Below are positions 34,179 to 43,616 of a stretch of 64,000 bases of DNA, piece after piece; within the stretch, counting starts at the first letter, position 1; every line of letters begins with the position of its first letter. The DNA comes from Paenibacillus chondroitinus NBRC 15376 (GTDB taxonomy: Bacteria; Bacillota; Bacilli; Paenibacillales; NBRC-103111), in contig NZ_BILW01000003.1 of assembly GCF_004000765.1 (NCBI RefSeq), positions 124,001 to 188,000 of the forward strand, read 5' to 3'. A model generated the notes under the pieces. It was given only the letters and a program-made list of their open reading frames with translations, made no database searches and was not told the origin of the DNA. A program made the position numbers and the translations under genes.

Positions 34179-34805
34179 ATGAGTGATTTTTCAACAATTG
34201 TTAAAGAACGTAGGTCTGCCAATAAATTCATCCCGAATATTGAAATTCCTAATGAAGATTTAACAGATATTCTGAACACGGTTAAGTTTGCTCCATCTGC
34301 TTTTAACCTGCAACATGCCCACTACATCATCGTAAAAGACCCTGCTATAAAAGAGGAAGTTTATCAAGCGGCTTATAAACAATATAAAGTTCAAACGGCT
34401 TCGGCTGTTATTCTCGTATTAGGAAACCTTGATGCTTATAAAGATGCTGCTAGATTGAATGAGGGATTACTGCAACTCGGGGTGATCAGCAAACAGGAAT
34501 ATGATACGACGGTGGAAGATGTGACGAATTTTTATGAAAATCGAGGCGACGGCTTTAAACGCGACGAAGCGATCCGAAATGCCAGCCTCTCGGCTCAACT
34601 GTTCATGCTCGCTGCCAAGGAAAAAGGCTGGGATACTTGCCCGATGATCGGTTTTGACGCGGAAATGATGCGTCAAATCCTGCATATTCCAGACAATTAT
34701 GTTCCCGCCCTGCTCCTCACGATAGGGAAAGAAGATTTAGAGAAACGCAGACCGCGTGGCTATCGCAAACCGGTGGGAGAATTCACAAGTTTTGATCGCT
34801 TCTAG
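34179..34805 (+). CDS. Nitroreductase family flavoenzyme
   Basis: A 208-residue FMN enzyme. The start at 34179 (MSDFSTIVKERRSANKF) has GGAGG nine bases upstream. RRSANKF binds FMN phosphate, and FAPSAFNLQHAHYI is the conserved FMN/NAD(P)H loop; GWDTCPMIGFD and RPRGYRKP fall near the C-terminus. These enzymes reduce nitroaromatics and quinones and can detoxify electrophiles. It resembles the MhqN/YdfN branch. It ends at a strong terminator and is otherwise monocistronic. Confidence 0.93.
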   Translation: MSDFSTIVKERRSANKFIPNIEIPNEDLTDILNTVKFAPSAFNLQHAHYIIVKDPAIKEEVYQAAYKQYKVQTASAVILVLGNLDAYKDAARLNEGLLQLGVISKQEYDTTVEDVTNFYENRGDGFKRDEAIRNASLSAQLFMLAAKEKGWDTCPMIGFDAEMMRQILHIPDNYVPALLLTIGKEDLEKRRPRGYRKPVGEFTSFDRF

Positions 34806-34830
34806 AATGCTGCAAACAAGAAGACAAAAA

Positions 34831-34865
34831 AATCCCGGCGAGGAAAATCTCGCCGGGATTTTTTG
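34831..34865 (+). terminator. Terminator of the nitroreductase gene
   Basis: The arms AATCCCGGCGA and TCGCCGGGATT pair perfectly and run into TTTTT at 34859-34864. Confidence 0.9.
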
Positions 34866-34867
34866 CG

Positions 34868-35002
34868 CTAACGGACTGATATGACCTTATTCACTGCTTT
34901 CAGCGCAGAACTTGCAGCTAACGGACCCACGCGCCGCAAATGACCGATAACTTACAGAAATCAGCATCATATTGAATAGATAAAGGCACCTCAGTCCGTT
35001 AG
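34868..35002. repeat. 135-base element bounded by 12-base inverted repeats
   Basis: CTAACGGACTGA (34868-34879) and TCAGTCCGTTAG (34991-35002) are perfect inverted repeats. Inside, CTAACGGACC recurs at 34919. No open reading frame is visible. It lies between two convergent-ended genes, and looks like a small non-coding interspersed repeat or miniature transposable element, though no target duplication is clear. Confidence 0.65.
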
Positions 35003-35010
35003 TTTCTTAC

Positions 35011-35051
35011 ATTCTGCCAAATTGGCAGAATAACGGCCTATAGGTCCGTTA
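35011..35051. repeat. Two adjacent palindromes with TAACGG/CCGTTA arms
   Basis: ATTCTGCCAAATTGGCAGAAT (35011-35031, arms of ten bases about a central A) is followed by TAACGG-CCTATAGG-T-CCGTTA (35031-35051). Both continue the AACGGAC theme of the preceding element. The rest of the gap to 35158 holds further GTTAACGG copies and no gene. Confidence 0.6.
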
Positions 35052-35158
35052 CAAACCATCCACCTCCATGGGTTGAGAAAGCTGAGCAGGAACAGCTTGC
35101 TCATATCACGGAACTAAAGGGCCTACCTCCGCTACGGTTAACGGATGGTAACGCTCGG

Positions 35159-37402
35159 TCACAATCGGCCAGAGGGAAATCCGTAAAGCCTCCACGGCTT
35201 ATGTCCCCCAAAATAATTCGATACCTTGTCGACTCCTTGGACAGGCTGCACACGCAGATCGGGTACTGCTTCGCCCACAAAAAGAATAACCTCTTCACCT
35301 GCATGCAAATCTAGCGATATTTCATCGTCGATGAAGGATTCACCAGACACTCGAACCGTGTTATCCTTCCCGATAATGTTCCAGCGCACAAGCCCCTTCC
35401 ACCCTGTCTTGACTAGACACGGTTCTCCTGCCAAACTTTTGACTCGGATCCACTGGGTGGCGCCCTCTTTGCGCACAGCGCTGACCAAGAATGCTCCTTC
35501 CGCTCGCAAATCGTGGAACGCCAGCTCCGTCCAAGCCACCGGCACCGCCGGGAGCACACGCAGCTTGCCGCCCCAGCTCTGAAGCAGCATATCGTGTATC
35601 GACTCGGCGCCAGCCAGCGGGGTTTCGATCACCGGTCCCGCTTCCTTGTACATCGTATTCGGCTTGATGATCAGCAGAAGCGATTGCAGCAATCGCAACG
35701 CCTCATCCCCCCAACCAAGCACAGCGGCAATTGAAGCTGCCCCCGTCATGCTGAATCCCCGAAGATCGCCTTCTTTGCCCAGCCAATGGCGCAAAGAAGT
35801 TGCGATTAATTCGTGCTCCTCTTGCGTCTCTCCACCAGTCAGGTGCAGCGGAAATATCGCCAGCAAGTGGCTGAAATGACGATGCCCGTAAGCAAGCGGC
35901 ATATCTTGCCCAACCATATACCCTGTCTCATCGACGGGTAGCGGAACCAGCTTCTCCAGGATGTCCTCCCAAACCTGGATCAATGGATCCTTTATCGCAA
36001 GCTTTTGATTAATATGAAGCAATGTCTCGCATCCCCAGCGAAGCAAGGATAGATCATAATGGCAATCCCGCACGGTGGTCCGCATGAACGAGCCGTATTC
36101 CGGTGAAATCGTCGGAGGCAGATGTAGGAAACCGTCTGTCCCCTCTTCTAACAAATGCCGATAATAGTTCACGCTGCGTTTTAAAATCGGGAATAAGACG
36201 TCTCCCAGCAGCTTTTCGTCCATGGCATATCGGTAATGCCGCCAAATACTATGACAAATCCAGGTCAAGTTTCCGACCTCATCCTCGACTGGAGCCTTCA
36301 AATCAAAGCTGCAGCTGCGTCCTAAACCAGCCGAATCATGCCGGCAATCTTCCGGAACATTCAGAATCAAATTGTCCCAGGTGTCCGTTAATGTGCGAAC
36401 CAGCGACTCTCCCATTTGCAAACGATTGGCTGTATATACCGGCGAGTAACTCATCTGCACGTTCATATTGAACCAGACACCTGGCCATGGTGTGGATGTG
36501 AGCCATGGTCCTTGATTATCGATCAATGGGTGATCCGGTCTGGTTGCCGATGCCAATTTGTACATTTGAATCCAATAAAAGCTTTCCAGACGGCCATCCG
36601 GCAGTGAAACGAAACTTTGGCGATAATACTGGTGCCACCAATCACGGTGGGCCTGCACCCATTCTTCGAAATCGGCCGCCGATGCCTGCGCTACAGCCTC
36701 TACAGCTTCAGCAATCGCCGATTCATTGTGCCCATTGGCAATGGAAAGCCAGCAGATACGGCGATTCGGAGAAACCTGCACATCCTTCCAAGCGGTCACG
36801 CAGCCATCCTCACCCGAATAGCGCTGGGTGCAGACATGTATGCCGTCTGCTACTTCCATGTGTCCCACTTCAGTCGCCGGTATATATTGATTTAAATTCA
36901 CGCCGTCTGCATTTTTGAGTACAGGGTCAACTTCCGGATAGGCATACCAGGCACATCGGGCAGCGCTTTCACCGGGAGTTGTCTCAATCTCTACCGCTAT
37001 CACCGGATAGAGACTATGTACAAGCGAGCGAAGTTTGACTTCTCCGCTCGTTGTTGTCAGTGTCGCCTGCAATTCAGCATTCCACAAGCAAACCCGCATA
37101 TGTGTCGGATGATAGATTCTTCCTGCCAATTCCAGATCCAGCTCGCCGAGAGGAACGCGAGGCGGAAATCCGGGTTTGTCCACCCGATTCGCCGTCACAT
37201 CCGTGCGGCCGGTAACCATGCGGAGCACATGCCGCTTGCTTGCATGCTCTTCTCCATAAACCATCGTACCCAGTAAGCCGTTGCCAAGGAATGCCCCTTC
37301 ATCCCAGCTAACCGGCTTTACTACCCATTCCATATCGTTGGCTGACATGAAACGCTCCCAATCTACCTCCATGTGAATCGCCGAGCCCTTGCTTTCTTTC
37401 AC
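35159..37402 (-). CDS. Glycoside hydrolase, GH95-like
   Basis: A 747-residue cytoplasmic protein starting with GTG eight bases after GGAGGA. The N-terminal domain reads WDEGAFLGNGLLGTMVYGE near residue 33, typical of the GH95/GH65N_2 type. The middle is an (alpha/alpha)6 barrel with YSPVYTANRL and TWICHSIWRHYRY, followed by HFSHLLAIFPLHL, and the C-terminus is a small beta domain. GH95 enzymes are alpha-fucosidases or alpha-galactosidases. It is the last gene of the transporter operon and would act on imported oligosaccharide; the linkage is not certain. Confidence 0.75.
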   Translation of the reverse strand: MKESKGSAIHMEVDWERFMSANDMEWVVKPVSWDEGAFLGNGLLGTMVYGEEHASKRHVLRMVTGRTDVTANRVDKPGFPPRVPLGELDLELAGRIYHPTHMRVCLWNAELQATLTTTSGEVKLRSLVHSLYPVIAVEIETTPGESAARCAWYAYPEVDPVLKNADGVNLNQYIPATEVGHMEVADGIHVCTQRYSGEDGCVTAWKDVQVSPNRRICWLSIANGHNESAIAEAVEAVAQASAADFEEWVQAHRDWWHQYYRQSFVSLPDGRLESFYWIQMYKLASATRPDHPLIDNQGPWLTSTPWPGVWFNMNVQMSYSPVYTANRLQMGESLVRTLTDTWDNLILNVPEDCRHDSAGLGRSCSFDLKAPVEDEVGNLTWICHSIWRHYRYAMDEKLLGDVLFPILKRSVNYYRHLLEEGTDGFLHLPPTISPEYGSFMRTTVRDCHYDLSLLRWGCETLLHINQKLAIKDPLIQVWEDILEKLVPLPVDETGYMVGQDMPLAYGHRHFSHLLAIFPLHLTGGETQEEHELIATSLRHWLGKEGDLRGFSMTGAASIAAVLGWGDEALRLLQSLLLIIKPNTMYKEAGPVIETPLAGAESIHDMLLQSWGGKLRVLPAVPVAWTELAFHDLRAEGAFLVSAVRKEGATQWIRVKSLAGEPCLVKTGWKGLVRWNIIGKDNTVRVSGESFIDDEISLDLHAGEEVILFVGEAVPDLRVQPVQGVDKVSNYFGGHKPWRLYGFPSGRL

Positions 37403-37417
37403 GCCAAGTCTCCTCCT

Positions 37418-38296
37418 TTATCCCTTGATGGCACCAATAAGCGCACCTTTGACGAAATATTTCTGCAAAAATGGATAAACGAACAAAATCGGAACCGTAG
37501 CAACAATAATCGTCGCATACTTTAAAGTAGCCGCAAGCATAGCCGCATCACCGTCTGAAGCGCCAGTATTCGCATTGGCTTCCCCTTGCAGCAGGATCTC
37601 CCTTAGCACTAATTGCAGCGGGTAGAGCGAACGCTCCTGCAGAAAGATCATCGCATTGAACCAGGAGTTCCAATGGCTCACACCGTAATACAGCAGCATC
37701 ACGGCGATTACGGGCATCGAAAGCGGCAGTACGATTCGGAATAAAATGACGAAATCGTTCGCTCCGTCCATTTTGGCCGACTCCTCCAGTGCATCGGGAA
37801 TGGCTTCGAATGCGGTCTTCATCAGAATCAAGTTGAACGTATTAATAGCCTGCGGAATGATAAGCGCCCACAGGGAATCAACGAGCCCTACTCCCTTGAC
37901 CGTCAAGTAGAGCGGGATCAATCCTCCGCTAAAAAACATGGTAAAGATGATGAATAACATGAGCGGCTTGCGGTATTGCAAGCTTTTGCGAGAAAGAGCG
38001 TAAGCTCCGAATGAGGTCAGAGTAATATTAAGCGCCAAGCCCATCAATACGACAAACAAGGTATTTCCATAACCTTTTAAGATCATCGGATTGCGGAAGA
38101 CATTCGTATAGGCATCAAGCGAGAAACCAATGGGACGCCATAAAATGCCTTTGTGCCCCATCAGGCTTCCGGCGTCACTGACGGAAGCAAACGCCACATA
38201 AAGCAGCGGATATACGGTAAGGACCATCAACAAGAAGAGTAATACCGTATTAATATAATCGAAACATTTCTCAGAGAAGCTCGCTTTGTTCAGCAT
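37418..38296 (-). CDS. Carbohydrate ABC transporter permease, YtcP type
   Basis: A 292-residue permease of the YtcP/MalG-like group with six helices, starting MLNKASFSEKCFDYINTV and ending YFVKGALIGAIKG, the usual C-terminus. The EAA loop reads EESAKMDGANDFVILF. It follows the LplB-type permease by 19 bases and precedes the GH95-like gene by 15. Confidence 0.95.
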   Translation of the reverse strand: MLNKASFSEKCFDYINTVLLFLLMVLTVYPLLYVAFASVSDAGSLMGHKGILWRPIGFSLDAYTNVFRNPMILKGYGNTLFVVLMGLALNITLTSFGAYALSRKSLQYRKPLMLFIIFTMFFSGGLIPLYLTVKGVGLVDSLWALIIPQAINTFNLILMKTAFEAIPDALEESAKMDGANDFVILFRIVLPLSMPVIAVMLLYYGVSHWNSWFNAMIFLQERSLYPLQLVLREILLQGEANANTGASDGDAAMLAATLKYATIIVATVPILFVYPFLQKYFVKGALIGAIKG

Positions 38297-38315
38297 GATG
38301 ATCTCTCTCTCCTTT

Positions 38316-39278
38316 TTACCACAAGCTCGTATCGTTAAATTTGCGGCTTAACCAGTTGGATGAAATGAGCAGGACAAAATTGATGACCGAGTTAAACAAG
38401 CCCACCGCTGAACTGAAGCTGTAATTAAAATCTTGCAGACCAACACGATAGACATAGGAAGAAATCACGTCAGCTGTTTCATACGTACCCGGGTTATACA
38501 GCAAAATGATTTTCTCAAACCCGACATTCATCATACGGCCGATATCGAGGATAAGCAGAATAATGATCGTCGGCATAAGTCCCGGCAAGGTGACATGTGT
38601 CATTTGCTTCCATCGTCCTGCGCCGTCAATTTTGGCTGCTTCGTATTGCTCTTGGTCGATCCCGGTTAAAGCGGCCAAGAAAATGATCGTCCCCCACCCG
38701 ATATTTTGCCAGATGCCTGACGATACATATACCGTGCGGAACAAGCTGGGTTCAAGCAAGAAGGTCACGCGCTCTCCGCCGAAAAAAGCGACAATATCGT
38801 TGATAACCCCTTCACTGGAAGTGAAATCCTTGAGAATCCCGCAAATGACAATCAACGAGATAAAATGAGGCATGTACGTTATCGTTTGCACAGTTCTTTT
38901 AAACAAAGCATGCTTTAATTCATTCAGCAAAAGTGCTAAGACAATCGGAGCCGGGAATCCGAACAGCAACTGATAGAAACTGATTAGAACCGTATTCTTG
39001 ATCGTTCTCCAAAAGTAAGGACCCGTAAAGAATTCGCGGAAATGCTCGAATCCGACCCAATCGCTGCCCCAAATGCCCAATCTCGGGGAGAAATCCTTGA
39101 ATGCGATCATTGCCCCATACATGGGCGCGTAGTGGAACACAACATAGTAAATCAGAACAGGAAGCAGCATCACATAGAGTAGTTTGTTTTTTCGAATATC
39201 CAGAAAAATGCCGAAGTTCAATTTCCTTTTTTCCTCAACGGTTGTCATCGGCTTGGTTTTGGAAATCATGGTGTTCAT
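38316..39278 (-). CDS. Carbohydrate ABC transporter permease, LplB type
   Basis: A 320-residue permease. The start at 39278 (MNTMISKTK) has GAGGGTG before it; the longer frame is less supported. Characteristic sequences: LLYVMLLPVLIYYVVFHYAP and DFSPRLGIWGSDWVG, near the N-terminus of the LplB family, and an EAA loop YEAAKIDGAGRWKQM. Together with the YtcP-type permease and LipO-type binding protein it forms a polysaccharide-oligomer importer served by a shared ATPase. Confidence 0.95.
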   Translation of the reverse strand: MNTMISKTKPMTTVEEKRKLNFGIFLDIRKNKLLYVMLLPVLIYYVVFHYAPMYGAMIAFKDFSPRLGIWGSDWVGFEHFREFFTGPYFWRTIKNTVLISFYQLLFGFPAPIVLALLLNELKHALFKRTVQTITYMPHFISLIVICGILKDFTSSEGVINDIVAFFGGERVTFLLEPSLFRTVYVSSGIWQNIGWGTIIFLAALTGIDQEQYEAAKIDGAGRWKQMTHVTLPGLMPTIIILLILDIGRMMNVGFEKIILLYNPGTYETADVISSYVYRVGLQDFNYSFSSAVGLFNSVINFVLLISSNWLSRKFNDTSLW

Positions 39279-39363
39279 AGCATCACCCTCTCTATCCTTG
39301 GCGCTGTTCGACGGAAGGCCGGAACGTAACGTCTCTCCCTCCGCCAGCATTGCCGTGGACTAT

Positions 39364-41004
39364 TTATCTCTTATTGTATCGATCCAGAGCGCCTTGATAG
39401 ATTTGGGTAACCTTGTCGATCCCCATTTCTTTGATTCGCTTCACATAATCATCGAATTTGTCGATCGGCTCTTTGCCCATTACAAATTTGACGAACATCT
39501 CTTCTTTGTAACTCGTAATCGCGGTGTTTAATTTGGCGAGTTCTTTACTTTCCTCGGCTGTCGGTGTTAAAAAGAGCGGCATTACGTGCTTGACAGCGTC
39601 CGTTTGTTCCCAAATTTTGATCGCTTCATCTTGTTCTTTGAACGTATTGAAACTTTTCCGGCTATCGCCCAGGAATGGACCGTTCGGTTTCGTGTATTGG
39701 GTAACCATTTGTTGCAAATTATATTTCGGATCTTTCGTGATTTTTTCAGAAAACTTAGGAACGCCATTATCCATCGTGTAGCTTTCGCCCTCAATACCGA
39801 AGTTGAAGAGCATGCTGCCTTTTGGGCTATAGGCGTAATCCATCCATTTGACGGCCAGTTCCGCATGTTTGGAATCCCCGGAAACCGCCTTGCTTGCAGC
39901 AGGGTTATATTTGAAGTCACGTTGGCCGATGAAAGCTCGCTCACCTTTATTCAACGTAGGATATGGAGCGGCAACGAGTTGGAATTTCGGATTTTTCTTC
40001 TTACCGGTATCCATCCATCTGCCCATACCTCCGCTCAATAAGCCGACCGTTGCACCAGACGCATCACTCATCAATTTGGTATCCAGCGACTTGGAGTCCG
40101 TGTTAAGCGCAAAATCTTTATCCAGCAATCCTTCGGCATACCATTTGTGCAACAAAGCCAGCGCATCCTTGAATTGAGGATCTATAGGACCGTATTTCAC
40201 TTTGCCCTGATCGTCGATATAGAAGCGATTTGCTGTTTTGTAAGCACCGATAAAGGCGTCTTGAATATTCAATTCATTGCTGTATTGCGCTGAAAATGGT
40301 GCGGTTGCCCCTTTTTTCTCCTTGAACGCCTTGAGCACCGTATACCACTCGTCAATTGTCGTAGGCACTTGAAGGTTCAACTCATCCAACCAATCTTTGC
40401 GGATCATCGGTCCCCTGAATACCAATCCATTGTCTGGCCGAATCATAGGAAATGCGTAATAGGTGCCATTGTCCGTCTTGATCATTTTATCCAGCTCTTT
40501 ATCCTGCTGAAGCAATTTCTTTAAGTTGGGAGCATTTTTATCAATCAAATCGTTCAGAGGTAAAATGACCTTGTCCGTGATGGCTTTCTCCGGTCCGCCC
40601 GGATATGCTGCTGCTCCGCCGCCGCCCCAATTGTATTCAATGACGTCCGGTAAATTGTTCGAAGCGATCAACAGGTTGAATTGGTCCTTCGATTGGCCGT
40701 CTGCCGGGTGCGTATACTTCACCTTAACCCCTGTTTCGCTCTCTAAGCGCTTACCAAATGGCGATTCAGCCAAGTTAGGGACGAAAGATGCCAGATTCGT
40801 GTCGATCTGTTCCCAGGAAGTTAAAGTATCCTGTGTGCTGATCGGATATTGGCCTGCTGCGGCTGACGGTGTTGCCGTCGTTTTCGCCGTTCCTGTTTCA
40901 CTTGGCGCCCCTGTATTCACTTTGGAACAGGCAACGAACATGCTCGAAGCTACTACAACGCTTAGCGCGAGGCTAATTGACTTTCTTTTAGAATGGTTCC
41001 TCAT
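39364..41004 (-). CDS. Substrate-binding lipoprotein, LipO type
   Basis: A 546-residue protein with the large LipO-type fold. The start at 41004 (MRNHSKRKSISLALSVV) has GAGGGGG seven bases upstream. Lipobox FVAC lipidates Cys26. The sequence RLESETGVKVKYTHPADGQ and WGGGGAAAYPGGPEK resembles the DUF3502-free LipO binding proteins for oligosaccharides from pectin, alginate or other uronic polymers. It begins the transporter operon, 155 bases after the membrane AraC regulator gene. Confidence 0.93.
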   Translation of the reverse strand: MRNHSKRKSISLALSVVVASSMFVACSKVNTGAPSETGTAKTTATPSAAAGQYPISTQDTLTSWEQIDTNLASFVPNLAESPFGKRLESETGVKVKYTHPADGQSKDQFNLLIASNNLPDVIEYNWGGGGAAAYPGGPEKAITDKVILPLNDLIDKNAPNLKKLLQQDKELDKMIKTDNGTYYAFPMIRPDNGLVFRGPMIRKDWLDELNLQVPTTIDEWYTVLKAFKEKKGATAPFSAQYSNELNIQDAFIGAYKTANRFYIDDQGKVKYGPIDPQFKDALALLHKWYAEGLLDKDFALNTDSKSLDTKLMSDASGATVGLLSGGMGRWMDTGKKKNPKFQLVAAPYPTLNKGERAFIGQRDFKYNPAASKAVSGDSKHAELAVKWMDYAYSPKGSMLFNFGIEGESYTMDNGVPKFSEKITKDPKYNLQQMVTQYTKPNGPFLGDSRKSFNTFKEQDEAIKIWEQTDAVKHVMPLFLTPTAEESKELAKLNTAITSYKEEMFVKFVMGKEPIDKFDDYVKRIKEMGIDKVTQIYQGALDRYNKR

Positions 41005-41206
41005 AGGTAATCCCCCTCGTATCATATAGTGCATCTCGTCTTGCAGCACCATGGCTTAAGTATGGAGGGTAGACCGCCTTTTTGAATATCGTCAAAACTG
41101 CAAATCCCCCTTTAAAATTCGTAAAACGCAATCATCAGAATCCAAAATCGCTATGCAAAAAATGAAAAGCCGCCCAAGCAAGCTTGTACGACTTCCATAA
41201 AACAGA

Positions 41207-43531
41207 TCACAATGGTTTCAGTTCTTTGTATTTCCCTGGTGTGATGCCCTCGAATTTCTTAAACGTCCGGTTAAACGTATTGATATCGTTATATCCGACC
41301 TTGCGTGCAATTTCCACAATCGATAACGGTTGTTCCGTTAACAGCTTTTTGGCCTCCTCCAAACGTGTACGACTAATGAAATCAAGAAGCGCGTCACCGG
41401 TTTGAGCTTTAAATTGTTTGGATAGATAAGAAGGCGTGATGCCAAATTTCTCTCCAATCATTGAAATGTTCAAATTTTCTTCGGCGTAGTTAGCTTTCAC
41501 ATAAGCGCTAACCAGATCACCAAGCGGACTATACTCCTGCTTACGATCGGCTTGAATGGACTCACAGACCTGTTCGAGGATCGAAAGAATTTCTCTTTTC
41601 ATTTCTTTTATGGTTTCACATTCGGATAATCGTTCCACAGGGTTGAATTGTTCCATGAAGGACTTTTTATTTCCTTGCGAGCCGATTTCATTCATTGTTT
41701 TCAGCATCGTGCTCGCTAGATCGAACATCAGACATTTGCCAAGCGGCACCGATAAAACGGAATTGGACACATTGGTTTCAATAATTTGCTCAATGATCGT
41801 GCTCGACTTTTCATAATCGCCAGTCTTGATAAAATTAATCAATTGCTGCTCCACGTGCAGCGGATAATAATAAGTTCCGGCCTGCCGGACAGCCTCGGTG
41901 CTCGGTAATTCGTCGTAACGAATGATCGCTCCGCTTCCTTTGACAAGTCGATAAGCCATCGCTGACAAAGCTTCTTGATAGGCTTCGGCAATACCAAACA
42001 GATCTTCATGTACAGAACTAATTGACACAGTCAAATGTACATGAAAATGATCGAGCAGGAATAATTTCACCGATTCAGCAACTCGGTTCAGCTCATCCGT
42101 ATCCGGCTCTTCGGAGCCAAAATTAAAAATACATGCCTGCATATCCTCAATTTCCGTCGTGAAGCCCTGGTTCTGAAGGCCAATCACTTCTTCCACCACA
42201 TTCATTAGAATGAATTGCATCAATTTTACTTTCTGCGGATCAATGGCCACATCATCCTGAAATTTGCCGAAATGATCGATGTGGAACAAAATCACGGCAA
42301 AATGCGGGGAGTCCAGCCGGATATCATGAGCGGAAAGCGATTCATGCACAGGGATGTCCTGCTCCAGGTTGCCCTTCAGCAGCCCCTGCAAGAAATGGGA
42401 GCGAATGGCGTCCCGATGCTGGTGCAACCGGCGATCCACCTGCTCTTTTTCCGCAAACGTATTATTGAGCGCATCTTGCAAAAAGCCATATTCGTTCGTC
42501 CCCTCCGCAAACGAAATCCCTGCTTTCATCGAGAAGCTTCGAATGAGGTGATGAATCGGATTGTAATTTTTACGCAGGAACAAGAACGTGACCAGCCCAC
42601 CCAGAAGAAGACTAAGAATAATGCTTGCATAGACCAAGCTTTTCATATACTTCATCTTATCGTCGAAGCGCTCGGCAGGAATCATCGACATGTATTTCCA
42701 TCCTGTCCTGGCCGATGTTGTATACGATACAGCAACTTGTTTTGCCGCTACATCTCCGTAAAACAGTCCATTTTCCCCTGTAAACTTGTCATAAGTGAGA
42801 AAGTCAGGGCTTTGCTGTAGTCCGCTGGAAGCAACTAGTCGATTCTCTTTATCGAGCACCGCTACCGATGTAGCTTCGGACGGCGGGATATTGGCCAGCA
42901 GCTTGGAATCTTTCATGACAAACAGAAGCACAGCTCCGGGCTGATCCCGATTCGCCAACGTAACGGATTTGGCAAACAAAACGGCTTTATAGGCATTATC
43001 ATCCTCCGTTATCGTAACCGGAGTGTATTCCTGAATGTAGCGTTTATCCAAATACGTCTTCCACGCCTCATAGCCTTTAAGGGTCTGTCCATCCAGCATT
43101 TGAAACAGCTGGCGGCTATCTGTCCGATTGCGCGTGGAGATCACCGTATCGCTATTTTTGTAATACAGATAAATTTGTTCAATAAACTCATTGGCTGTCT
43201 GATAAACCCGCAAATCATTGGATATAGTGACTAAATCGTAATAATCGTTATCCGTAAGCGGCTGCGATGTATTGATAAAAGCGTTCACCTGTTTATTAAG
43301 CGAAATTTCCAAACTCAATCGCTCAATACCCCCCAGGCTGTTGTCGATTGCCAATTCCATCTGCTTCAGTGCGTTATTGTTGGCGCGATTCACCTCCGAT
43401 TCGACCACATGCCAGGAAGCCGCATATAAAATTCCGCTGATAATAATCGGAACGAGAAGAACCGAAATATAAGAGGTAAGCCAAGTAACGATGACACTGC
43501 GTTTATTGAACCGGATCCGATTAAACTTCAT
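41207..43531 (-). CDS. Membrane-bound AraC family regulator with extracellular sensor
   Basis: A 774-residue regulator. The start at 43531 (MKFNRIRFNKRSV) has GGGG nine bases before it. Helix one at about residues 17-40, an extracellular Cache-like sensor of about 250 residues, helix two YASIILSLLLGGLVTFLFL near residue 305, then a cytoplasmic part ending in two AraC helix-turn-helices, ENLNISMIGEKFGITPSYLS and PLSIVEIARKVGYNDINTFN. Such one-piece sensors usually switch on the transporter genes beside them, here the LipO-type gene. Confidence 0.93.
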   Translation of the reverse strand: MKFNRIRFNKRSVIVTWLTSYISVLLVPIIISGILYAASWHVVESEVNRANNNALKQMELAIDNSLGGIERLSLEISLNKQVNAFINTSQPLTDNDYYDLVTISNDLRVYQTANEFIEQIYLYYKNSDTVISTRNRTDSRQLFQMLDGQTLKGYEAWKTYLDKRYIQEYTPVTITEDDNAYKAVLFAKSVTLANRDQPGAVLLFVMKDSKLLANIPPSEATSVAVLDKENRLVASSGLQQSPDFLTYDKFTGENGLFYGDVAAKQVAVSYTTSARTGWKYMSMIPAERFDDKMKYMKSLVYASIILSLLLGGLVTFLFLRKNYNPIHHLIRSFSMKAGISFAEGTNEYGFLQDALNNTFAEKEQVDRRLHQHRDAIRSHFLQGLLKGNLEQDIPVHESLSAHDIRLDSPHFAVILFHIDHFGKFQDDVAIDPQKVKLMQFILMNVVEEVIGLQNQGFTTEIEDMQACIFNFGSEEPDTDELNRVAESVKLFLLDHFHVHLTVSISSVHEDLFGIAEAYQEALSAMAYRLVKGSGAIIRYDELPSTEAVRQAGTYYYPLHVEQQLINFIKTGDYEKSSTIIEQIIETNVSNSVLSVPLGKCLMFDLASTMLKTMNEIGSQGNKKSFMEQFNPVERLSECETIKEMKREILSILEQVCESIQADRKQEYSPLGDLVSAYVKANYAEENLNISMIGEKFGITPSYLSKQFKAQTGDALLDFISRTRLEEAKKLLTEQPLSIVEIARKVGYNDINTFNRTFKKFEGITPGKYKELKPL

Positions 43532-43616
43532 TAGCACTAACCCCTTATCGCCATGATGTAACTGCTTTCATTTATTATAACGAAAATTTGTGGAACCGTC
43601 TTGCCGATCTAACAAC

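Noticed and set aside
35159-37402. GH65 kojibiose/maltose phosphorylase.
   Set aside because: The N-terminal domain and the late HFSHLLAIFPLHL stretch fit GH95-type enzymes better.
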